Made by a program: the position numbers and the translations under genes. DNA of 32,373 bases from a virus, in IMG/VR virus record IMGVR_UViG_3300029319_000257, positions 1-32,373 of that record; one strand, 5' to 3'. Every line of letters starts with the position of its first letter. Positions within the stretch are counted from its first letter, which is position 1. This document shows, one piece after another, positions 1 to 5,672 of the stretch. The notes below the pieces were generated by a model. The model saw nothing but the letters and a program-made list of their open reading frames with translations, searched no databases and had not been told where the DNA came from.

Positions 1-216
1 TCTGTTTTCTTCGGGGACAAAAGCATTTTTCATTATAGCAACAGGTAGTTCAAGGTTTTGTATCACCTCTTCACTAACACCTTCTTTGTTCGCCCAGTTC
101 ATTAGCCGGTCGATATTGCTATGAATAACACCATCGATAGTAGCACCTTCTATATCAATTGATATTTCTTGGGCTTCTTTCAAAAACTTCCGCCACTCTG
201 TTAGTAGTTTTTTCAT
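1..216 (-). CDS. Leader-bearing hypothetical protein, 3' end beyond window
   Basis: Only the first 72 codons are inside the window. The product begins MKKLLTEWRKFLKE, the 14-residue leader shared with the next five genes upstream, with L12-x-E14 fitting a prohead-protease type cleavage site. The visible body after the leader is acidic and rich in I, N and E, with no motif that I recognise. The ATG overlaps the stop of the metalloprotease-like gene as ATGA, so translation is probably coupled. The first 26 bases are identical to the start of the gene at 3224 and then differ at synonymous positions (CGG/CGT, AAG/AAA, TTG/CTG, GAA/GAG). What I see is the open frame and the leader; virion location is inferred. 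It was found by extending the repeated leader, and the start is secure because of the overlap. Confidence 0.85.
   Translation of the reverse strand, partial: MKKLLTEWRKFLKEAQEISIDIEGATIDGVIHSNIDRLMNWANKEGVSEEVIQNLELPVAIMKNAFVPEENR
191..216 (-). repeat. 26-base direct repeat, copy 2 (leader start)
   Basis: Identical to 3199-3224 on the same strand, about 3 kb away. Together with the diverged copies at the starts at 1037, 1549, 2145 and 2609, it forms a six-member family of 5' coding segments attached to unrelated bodies. Confidence 0.9.
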
Positions 217-1037
217 ATTCCCACGGCCTCTGGGTATTTCGTTTTAGCATACTCAATATACTTGTCACGTAGTTCCTTGAAAAAGAAGTCTTTGAGTTCT
301 TCTTCAGTGTATTGAACTCTGTATTCCCCAGGAGTTTCTCTTTCGTCTTCGGCGTTCATCTTGTCTCGGCGTCGGCGGAACATATCAAAGAATTGTTTGA
401 GACGCCTATCCAATGCTTCCGTGTAGGGTATCTTGTAATACTTTGCTCTTTTGTAAACTTCTTTAGTGTAAGAATCTGTTTCAGATTCCGAAGCATAATA
501 TCCACGGACACCATCAAGTTTATTATAGTTCCAGTTGAGTCCGCCCATAGGGTTGTTAGTGCGGGGGTCGGAAGTTTTCAACACGTCATCAGTTTGGCCG
601 CCATGCTGAATCTCGTGGATGGTGACTGATTTGAGTTCGCCAAGATAAGAGTTCAGGTCTTGCTCATTGAAGCCGATGTCCAAATAACTATTGACTACCA
701 TATAACTGTCTCTTGGGTCTTGTGGGTCTCCCATAAAAGCCCCGCCGATTTGGAACTTGTCCCCTGTTTCTTCTGCTAGTTTTTTATCAATATAAAATTT
801 GAACGAAACAGAATACATTTTTTCGTCAAGTTCTTTTGGTAGTCCTTTACCTCTTTCATATCTTTTGGGAGTTACAAGGATCAAGTCCTTTTGTGAGTTT
901 TGGACATTCTCGCCAGGAATAACCTCGTCAATAATATATTTGACATAAGGTATTACCTTGCGGGTCAGTTCTGTTGTGGCTGCTTCGTACCTTCCCTCCT
1001 GGAGAAAGCCTCGCCACCCTTCCATAATCAGTTTCAT
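213..1037 (-). CDS. Leader-bearing HExxH putative zinc metalloprotease
   Basis: A 274-residue protein. It starts with the variant leader MKLIMEGWRGFLQE (L12-x-E14). A zincin motif, H141-E-I-Q-H145, follows a hydrophobic-ended strand, and the downstream segment YYASESETDSY (residues 180-190) offers E184 or E186 as a third metal ligand, as in gluzincin-type small phage metallopeptidases. The C-terminal third (about 190-265) is highly charged and probably helical, with an RRRR run at 221-224. No signal peptide or membrane segment is visible. It overlaps both neighbours by ATGA junctions. The HExxH and the leader are seen directly; peptidase activity is inferred from the motif, and the substrate is unknown. 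If the leader is a capsid-targeting signal, this would be a head-packaged protease, possibly ejected into the host. Confidence 0.75.
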   Translation of the reverse strand: MKLIMEGWRGFLQEGRYEAATTELTRKVIPYVKYIIDEVIPGENVQNSQKDLILVTPKRYERGKGLPKELDEKMYSVSFKFYIDKKLAEETGDKFQIGGAFMGDPQDPRDSYMVVNSYLDIGFNEQDLNSYLGELKSVTIHEIQHGGQTDDVLKTSDPRTNNPMGGLNWNYNKLDGVRGYYASESETDSYTKEVYKRAKYYKIPYTEALDRRLKQFFDMFRRRRDKMNAEDERETPGEYRVQYTEEELKDFFFKELRDKYIEYAKTKYPEAVGI

Positions 1038-1549
1038 TTTTTAGATATCCTCATCCGAGAAGGAGTAGGATTTAGTTTTGTTTTGTTAATATGTTTTGCG
1101 AGAGCGGATGTAAAATTAGGCAAAGGAGTGTTATCAGAAAGACCCATAATCTTGCTAGTATATCTCTCAATATACTTGTCTAGGAATTCTCTCTCGACCT
1201 CATCGTCTATTATCTTCGAAAATTCAGGATCGATTCCCAACATCTTTACCCAAGGTTTGTTGTCTAGTTTCCCTTGGTTTATATTTTTGGGACTGGTTGC
1301 AGCCTTGAACAAACCTGTAACATTGTCCACTATTTCAGCCCCATCTCTTAAAACAGTGCCAACCACTGGGATCAGACCCAGCCCTATTTTAAAGCCCAAT
1401 TTTCCTAGTTTCTTAAGTTTTGATTGTTTTTCGGAAACATCTACCTCAGAAGACAATATTTCTACCACAGCCCTTAGTTGGCCAACTGTAATAGGTTGTT
1501 GTTCCTCTTCGTTCAAAAATTGTCGCCATTCTATCATTATCTTTTTCAT
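1034..1549 (-). CDS. Leader-bearing protein with glycine-rich hydrophobic segment
   Basis: A 171-residue protein beginning MKKIMIEWRQFLNE, so it has the common leader with L12-x-E14. A second leader-like segment follows at residues 20-32 (ITVGQLRAVVEIL), which resembles the N-terminus of the 288-residue protein upstream (VTMSQLRTMVEQAL). Residues 49-83 are glycine-rich and hydrophobic (for example GLGLIPVVGTVL at 57-67), long enough to lie in or cross a membrane, although no clean flanking topology signal is visible. Residues 98-150 are acidic and helical with aromatic residues (KPWVKMLGIDPEF at 98-110), and the tail is basic. It overlaps the genes on both sides by ATGA. I do not recognise the family; membrane activity is a guess from composition. 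Confidence 0.75.
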   Translation of the reverse strand: MKKIMIEWRQFLNEEEQQPITVGQLRAVVEILSSEVDVSEKQSKLKKLGKLGFKIGLGLIPVVGTVLRDGAEIVDNVTGLFKAATSPKNINQGKLDNKPWVKMLGIDPEFSKIIDDEVEREFLDKYIERYTSKIMGLSDNTPLPNFTSALAKHINKTKLNPTPSRMRISKK

Positions 1550-2145
1550 CGTGATTGTACCGTGTAAGTTTTTTGCTCACCGCCTCCAAAGCTATCTGTC
1601 TTAAAGTCATCTTTACGCATGACTGTAATTACTTTTATTGTGTCCGGGCCTTTTCGCATATCCAAAACAGCGATGACATTGAGGGCTGGGACTTTGCCTC
1701 TGCCTACCATACGGATATGGAAAGGCTCGTCGTTGCCCAGTTCGCCGTTCGCATAGTCCTGAATGATTTTGCCGATGGCTAGTTCAACCGCTTGGATGAT
1801 TGCTCGGTTGGAAATCTTTTCGTCGTGACGGAACTGTCGCTCTTTGCTGTGCTTAGTTGCCTGAAGGTCTGTATCTTTTAAGTTGATAATAACATTGACG
1901 CCTTTAACCTTTGTGCTGTATGCTTGTTCGGCATCAAGGTCAGCCATCTTTTCTTCCATAAGATGGTCGGCTGGACGTCCTTGGCTTATCCAGTCTTCAA
2001 CAACAAATACTTTTTGGTCTTCCGACAAATTCCAGAAAACCTCTTGGAGTTCTTCGCTCAAGCGAGAGGCATACTGCTTGTAAACCTTTTCATTTACTTT
2101 TTGTACTTTGACAAAATTACGCCACTCGGTCATCAACTTTTTCAT
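1546..2145 (-). CDS. Leader-bearing protein with possible RelE/BECR-like domain
   Basis: A 199-residue protein starting at MKKLMTEWRNF. The frame is open 35 codons further upstream, but that extension would overlap the previous gene by 105 bases, whereas the ATG at 2145 forms a TAATG junction with its stop and restores the leader. This leader is the exception: residues 12-14 are V-K-V and the nearest x-x-E is VNE at 17-19. Residues 20-75 are charged and probably helical. Residues 84-182 show beta-alpha-beta patterning with HSKER at 99-103, a helix (ISNRAIIQAVELAIGKII, 111-128), and two closing strands ALNVIAVLDM and IKVITVMRKDDF. That layout recalls small RelE/DUF4258-like (BECR-fold) RNases or toxins. 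The leader is seen directly; the fold assignment is a hypothesis from pattern. Confidence 0.72.
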   Translation of the reverse strand: MKKLMTEWRNFVKVQKVNEKVYKQYASRLSEELQEVFWNLSEDQKVFVVEDWISQGRPADHLMEEKMADLDAEQAYSTKVKGVNVIINLKDTDLQATKHSKERQFRHDEKISNRAIIQAVELAIGKIIQDYANGELGNDEPFHIRMVGRGKVPALNVIAVLDMRKGPDTIKVITVMRKDDFKTDSFGGGEQKTYTVQSR

Positions 2146-2609
2146 TATTCGTCCCCGAAGTCGTTTCTTTCTTGCCACTCGTAAGACACACTGTCTTCTT
2201 TGATTGGTCCGCCTTTTGCCCAAGTGCGACAAGAGCGAGCAGAGTGACACTTGAAGTGGTGCATCCAGCAGTAGCCAAGTCTGCCATCGTCGTCAGAAGT
2301 CACGCCTGGCATACAATCGTCCATTCGTGGGGAAATATCAAAAGCGGTGCAATTACCGCAGTTAGACTTTTTAGCAGCCTCTTCGGTCGTGTTCCAATAT
2401 TCGGCTATATCTTTCCAGTAATCACCTGGCTCATCTACATTGAGTGGTCCATACTGGATGTGTTCTGCTTTTATAGAAGCGTCACGATTCTTTGTGTTGA
2501 GTTCCAGGTCTTGGGTTGCAGGCGGACAAACAAAATCTTTTGCTGCCTTGATAACAACCTTCATCTCCTCTTGGAGAAACTTTCTCCACTCGGTCATCAG
2601 TTGTTTCAT
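2145..2609 (-). CDS. Leader-bearing seven-cysteine protein
   Basis: A 154-residue protein starting MKQLMTEWRKFLQEE (L12-x-E14). The body holds seven cysteines at 28, 84, 87, 99, 114, 121 and 127, with histidines at 117 and 118. The core runs CGNC-x11-C-x14-C-x6-C-x5-C, with GYCWMHHFKC at 112-121. This spacing looks like a metal or iron-sulfur binding module rather than a secreted disulfide protein, since no signal peptide is present. It loosely recalls the G-[YW]-C end of high-potential iron-sulfur proteins, but the hydrophobic position of that signature does not match. It begins one base after the TAA of the previous gene (TAAATG) and its own TAA overlaps the next ATG. I have the impression that this module recurs in marine phage proteins but cannot name it; function unknown. 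Confidence 0.75.
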   Translation of the reverse strand: MKQLMTEWRKFLQEEMKVVIKAAKDFVCPPATQDLELNTKNRDASIKAEHIQYGPLNVDEPGDYWKDIAEYWNTTEEAAKKSNCGNCTAFDISPRMDDCMPGVTSDDDGRLGYCWMHHFKCHSARSCRTWAKGGPIKEDSVSYEWQERNDFGDE

Positions 2610-3224
2610 TTACCACTTCCTACAAGACCAATAGCGAGCCTTTGTTTTTGGTCCTGGGTTATCACAGTTATGTCGAGCCCTGAAAGACTTGCGGCGCTTT
2701 GGGTTGGACTTTTTAATTCTCATTTTTTTGTCCCCAAAGTTAACCTTCTTTACGTTCCCCGTCTTAGGATCTTTGACATAAACCTTGAATTTCTTTACAT
2801 CGCCACGAGTAGGCTTGTTAAGGGTAACTTTGCGGCCACGATATTCTGCTTCGACAACTACATCGTCCCAAAATTCTATATCTTCAACAATAGTGCCATC
2901 ATCATAAGAAGCGTCAGAAATATAATAATACTCTTCATTTAACTCACCTGCCAGCAAACCCTTAACACTGACGCCCAGGTTTTTTTGGAGGGATGCTTCC
3001 ATTTGATCCATCACTTCTTGGAATTCTTCTGGTGTCCGTCCAGTTTCGGCGGGCCAATCATCCATACCCAGAACCCAGTCTTGACCAGCATCATCTAGAG
3101 CATTTTCAATTTCCATTTTAATGTCGGCGTGCTTACCAAAGTCTACATCTCTCTCGACAGATGCCTCTACATCATAGTCAATCTCTTTCAGAAATTTACG
3201 CCACTCTGTTAGTAGTTTTTTCAT
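2610..3224 (-). CDS. Leader-bearing protein with basic Cys-containing C-terminal module
   Basis: A 204-residue protein starting MKKLLTEWRKFLKE (L12-x-E14). The N-terminal half (15-125) is strongly acidic, with many D and E, including an EEYYYISDASYDDGTIVED stretch at 97-115. The C-terminal 60 residues are strongly basic: KKFKVYVKDP, VNFGDKKMRIKKSNPKRRKSFRARH, C187, and a terminal YWSCRKW with C201. This acid/base split and the RH-x-C...C ending resemble a C-terminal module that I recall from structural or scaffold-associated proteins of marine T4-like phages; it may bind DNA or metal. The ATG overlaps the stop of the 288-residue gene (ATGA), and a purine-rich AAAAAGG lies just ahead. The charge pattern is seen directly; virion role and DNA binding are inferred. 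Confidence 0.78.
   Translation of the reverse strand: MKKLLTEWRKFLKEIDYDVEASVERDVDFGKHADIKMEIENALDDAGQDWVLGMDDWPAETGRTPEEFQEVMDQMEASLQKNLGVSVKGLLAGELNEEYYYISDASYDDGTIVEDIEFWDDVVVEAEYRGRKVTLNKPTRGDVKKFKVYVKDPKTGNVKKVNFGDKKMRIKKSNPKRRKSFRARHNCDNPGPKTKARYWSCRKW
3199..3224 (-). repeat. 26-base direct repeat, copy 1 (leader start)
   Basis: The first 26 bases of the gene starting at 3224, through the second base of codon 9, are identical to bases 216 down to 191. Identity stops abruptly at the ATG on the upstream side and at the wobble base of R9. Beyond that, differences are mostly synonymous up to codon 14. This suggests duplication or recombination of the leader coding segment rather than of a whole gene. 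Confidence 0.9.
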
Positions 3225-4087
3225 CCTTTTTTACCTGCCTTTGATTTTTTGCCGTAGTTACCTCGGTCCCCACAAGCTGACGGAGTAGGGCGGCACTTCG
3301 GATACTTTGCTCGTTTTTCGCCGCTTTCACGACCGCAGGCACTACATTTCTTTCTGCCTGTCTTTTTATCTTTGCGGCAGGTGTTGCAATCCACCCATCC
3401 GCTTTTGCTACCCTTGGCACCTTTGCGACCAAACCAGTCACGCAGACTTGTTTCAGACGAAGGTTTCTTGGTTAGTTTTCTTTTCTTTTCCTCGATAGGT
3501 TCTTCTTCGAGGTTCTCATCTTTTTTTACAGAGTTGATGTATTTTCTGTAAACTGCGGCGGCAGAGGCTTTGCCCGCTGCCTTGGCTCTTTGTTCCATAG
3601 CCACAGCGGCTTGAACCTTGTGAGCGTGTGAGCGGCTGGAGTTTCTAATCTTGGATACGCTTTTCTTTGCGTCTGCCTCAGTGGCGAACTTCAGTCCGTG
3701 GATTGTACCCTTGGGGTCCTCATCTGTGTAGAGATCGCTATGCTTTTTTGACTTTGCCTTTTGTCCTTTTTTTCTTGGGATGCGAGGGTTACTTTTTTTT
3801 TCGGACAACTCTGAAATGGCTTCACGGATCATATCACGGAGAGGGTCTTGCTCGACACTTTCTTTTTTGCTTTTGTTTCCCCAGTTGGCAGCACCAACCT
3901 TACGGCACTTCACTAGGGCACCAGAGGCATAAGCGGATGGCCAAACATCATAACGTGCCTTAACCTTGTGATAGCAAGCGTCCTTTTTGCCACCGCTTTT
4001 CTTCTTCTTCTTTTTTTTACGCTTCTTCTTTTTCTCGACAAGGGCTTGTTCAACCATTGTTCGAAGTTGCGACATTGTCACTTTCAT
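3221..4087 (-). CDS. Basic three-module protein with Cys-rich tail
   Basis: A 288-residue, very lysine-rich protein. Its N-terminus, MKVTMSQLRTMVEQALVE, is an amphipathic helix of a different type from the neighbours' leader but also ends in L-x-E (16-18), directly before a lysine run at 19-30. Three modules follow. One spans about 36-74 (ACYHKVKARYDVWPSAYASG, C38 and C61). One spans about 125-190 (SRSHAHKVQAAVAMEQRAKA, VYRKYIN). One spans about 207-280, SLRDWFGRKGAKGSKSGW then C234, C237, C248, C251, C265 and C272, probably zinc binding. I recall similar modules as separate small proteins in phages and large DNA viruses. A second L-R-x-M-I helix lies at 83-95. The GAGGG ribosome binding site is 6 bases from the ATG. 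Role as a head-packaged nucleic-acid-binding protein is inferred. Confidence 0.75.
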   Translation of the reverse strand: MKVTMSQLRTMVEQALVEKKKKRKKKKKKKSGGKKDACYHKVKARYDVWPSAYASGALVKCRKVGAANWGNKSKKESVEQDPLRDMIREAISELSEKKSNPRIPRKKGQKAKSKKHSDLYTDEDPKGTIHGLKFATEADAKKSVSKIRNSSRSHAHKVQAAVAMEQRAKAAGKASAAAVYRKYINSVKKDENLEEEPIEEKKRKLTKKPSSETSLRDWFGRKGAKGSKSGWVDCNTCRKDKKTGRKKCSACGRESGEKRAKYPKCRPTPSACGDRGNYGKKSKAGKKG

Positions 4088-4096
4088 TCTTAACCC

Positions 4097-5044
4097 TCAT
4101 GCCAATAAAGCAATCCTCATTAAGTAGGCATCAGAATCAATAAAAGGAGCATCTTCTTTGCGTTCGTCAAAAACCTCTTGTGGCATCTCGCCGATGTCTT
4201 TGTAGCCAGACGTATCCATCAGTCGAACTTCTACATCATAAGCCAGCAAAGCCTTCACAAGTTTCATGGCTTTTTTATGGGCATCAGCATCCAATCCCAA
4301 CAGGACTGGTGTATCGTTTTTTACAATCTTTCTGAAGAGTCTGCTGTCTTCCCGAAGTGTTGAGCCGAGCAGTGGAATACTGTTCTCGCCAGCAACGATT
4401 GCGTCAAAGACACCCTCGACCAAAGTGACCTCTCGTTCCCAGTCAATCAGCAGTTCGTTAAAGATGATATCTTTGTTCCCTGGTCCGTTGAGATAAGGAG
4501 GCCAGACATTGGGGTCATATGTGCGGGACGTAAAAAAGTTACAATAGCCTTCTTCGTCAAACGATGGGAGAATAATTCTATTTTTGTATTCCCCAGAAGC
4601 GCAGTAGCCAATCTTCCAATAGAGAACGTCCTTCTGTTCAACGGCACGTTTGCGGAGATAGTTTAGGGGCACTCTTGCCGAGGCAGGGTGAGAGCGACCA
4701 GTAAGTGTTTGAAACTCATTTGGAAGGTCAATTCGTTGCGGAGAATCTTCTTCCTTCGCAAACAGGTTGTCTAGGTCGCCCAACTCAATATCGGCGTCAA
4801 AGTCCTTCCATCTATGGATGTGACTTACATCGCCCCAACGCCTGACAAGGCGTCGTAAATTTTTGGTGCGGAAGTCACACGCCCAGCACTTAGCTACATT
4901 CTTGTCAAAATTGACTGACAGCTTGGGTTTGTGGTGCGAGCAACAGCGAGACTCGTATAGATACTCCTTACCTTGACGATACGCTCTGCCGAGTATCTCG
5001 TCAAGGATTTTCTTTTTCTTTACTGAATTAGGGTCACTAAACAA
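4097..5044 (-). CDS. DNA primase, T4 gp61-like (zinc finger plus TOPRIM)
   Basis: A 315-residue primase that would make RNA primers for lagging-strand synthesis with the phage replicative helicase. The N-terminal zinc-ribbon candidate is C34/C35-S-H-H then C53-x2-C56 (KCWAC). The TOPRIM core shows VTLVEGVFDA with E210 and G211, and LLGLDADA with D252 and D254, the expected acidic catalytic positions. The length is close to T4 gp61, about 340 residues. The start is a TTG immediately after the TGA of the nucleotidase gene and in the same frame (TGATTG). No ATG or GTG is usable nearby and the first internal Met is far inside, so the protein arises either by reinitiation at TTG or by TGA readthrough. 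It ends 9 bases before the next ATG. Confidence 0.85.
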   Translation of the reverse strand: MFSDPNSVKKKKILDEILGRAYRQGKEYLYESRCCSHHKPKLSVNFDKNVAKCWACDFRTKNLRRLVRRWGDVSHIHRWKDFDADIELGDLDNLFAKEEDSPQRIDLPNEFQTLTGRSHPASARVPLNYLRKRAVEQKDVLYWKIGYCASGEYKNRIILPSFDEEGYCNFFTSRTYDPNVWPPYLNGPGNKDIIFNELLIDWEREVTLVEGVFDAIVAGENSIPLLGSTLREDSRLFRKIVKNDTPVLLGLDADAHKKAMKLVKALLAYDVEVRLMDTSGYKDIGEMPQEVFDERKEDAPFIDSDAYLMRIALLA

Positions 5045-5650
5045 TCACAGCCCAAGTTCTTTAAGTTGTGCGATCGTTGCCGCAACATTGTCGGGGTCGT
5101 GCTTGATGGCAATGCCGCCACCCTCACGGAACTCGTTGACGTATTTATCACGGTCGTCGATTAAGAGACCCTGCTTGCCGTTCCAGACTCCGTATGGCTT
5201 CTTACTGTCAGACAAGTTGACTTTTTCTACTGGAAGTCCTAGCTCTCGTTCAACCCAGATTCGTTTGCCAACCTTAGAGCCTTCGGCCATCGGGGCAGAC
5301 AAGATCTCTAGCCCTGGGATGTCTTTGATGTAGTCCCAAAGTTCTTTGCCGCCCCGCTCCCAGCCGAGGTTTGCCCAAAGGTCAACGTCGTCCTCAACCA
5401 GTCGGTACATAAAGTCTCGGACACGATAGTTCCGAGGCAGGCTACTCTCCTGATCAGAGCGAGCAATGTGCCACTTGTTGATTACCACATCCCAGCCGCC
5501 AAGTTCTTTGGCTGCCGAGCGGGCAAGTTTGTAGTCAGGATGATCAGGCTCGTGGCGAAGTTCTCGCAGGCGCTTGTTCATATAATTAAGGACACCATCC
5601 TCGAAGTTGACGAGGACACCATCCATATCACTAAAAACTTGGTATCTCAT
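5045..5650 (-). CDS. HAD-family 5'(3')-deoxyribonucleotidase-like protein
   Basis: A 201-residue protein of the haloacid dehalogenase fold, probably removing phosphate from (deoxy)nucleotides or a related substrate in the cytoplasm. Motif I is FSDMDGVLVNF with D8 and D10. Motif II is probably S118 in LEILSAP, motif III a lysine near 150-151 (SDSKKPYG), and motif IV D165-D166 in LLIDDRDKYV. I chose the ATG at 5650 over the in-frame ATG at 5674 because an excellent AGGGAGGTG ribosome binding site sits 5 bases ahead of 5650, and the longer start would place that site inside the gene. A promoter-like sequence lies just upstream. The substrate could also be a polynucleotide 5' or 3' phosphate; the fold assignment is firmer than the reaction. 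Confidence 0.82.
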   Translation of the reverse strand: MRYQVFSDMDGVLVNFEDGVLNYMNKRLRELRHEPDHPDYKLARSAAKELGGWDVVINKWHIARSDQESSLPRNYRVRDFMYRLVEDDVDLWANLGWERGGKELWDYIKDIPGLEILSAPMAEGSKVGKRIWVERELGLPVEKVNLSDSKKPYGVWNGKQGLLIDDRDKYVNEFREGGGIAIKHDPDNVAATIAQLKELGL

Positions 5651-5664
5651 AGGGACACCTCCCT
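5651..5664 (-). promoter_or_regulatory. Strong RBS inside a short hairpin abutting the start codon
   Basis: The transcript reads AGGGA-GGUG-UCCCU directly before the AUG at 5650. The two arms form a perfect 5 base-pair stem with a 4-base loop, and the Shine-Dalgarno AGGGAGGUG occupies the 5' arm and loop. When paired, ribosome access would be reduced, so this could be a translational control element or a protein-binding operator. The pairing is read directly from the sequence; the function is inferred. Confidence 0.5.
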
Positions 5665-5672
5665 TCACAAGC

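Noticed and set aside
900-1604. A 234-codon open frame on the plus strand, with other long plus-strand frames (for example 2172-2942 and 19847-20368).
   Set aside because: They lie antisense to well-supported minus-strand genes, have low-complexity hydrophobic translations and no ribosome binding sites or motifs.
2146-2250. N-terminal extension of 35 codons on the 199-residue leader protein.
   Set aside because: It would overlap the previous gene by 105 bases and bury the shared leader; the TAATG junction at 2145 explains the start better.
2218-2360. High-potential iron-sulfur protein identity for the seven-cysteine protein.
   Set aside because: GYC followed by aromatic residues is suggestive, but the spacing and the hydrophobic position of the known signature do not fit, and there is no export signal.
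3785-4035. Long T/A runs (lysine tracts) as a sequencing frameshift or programmed slippage site.
   Set aside because: The frame stays open through them and recognisable modules lie in the same frame on both sides, so no shift is needed.
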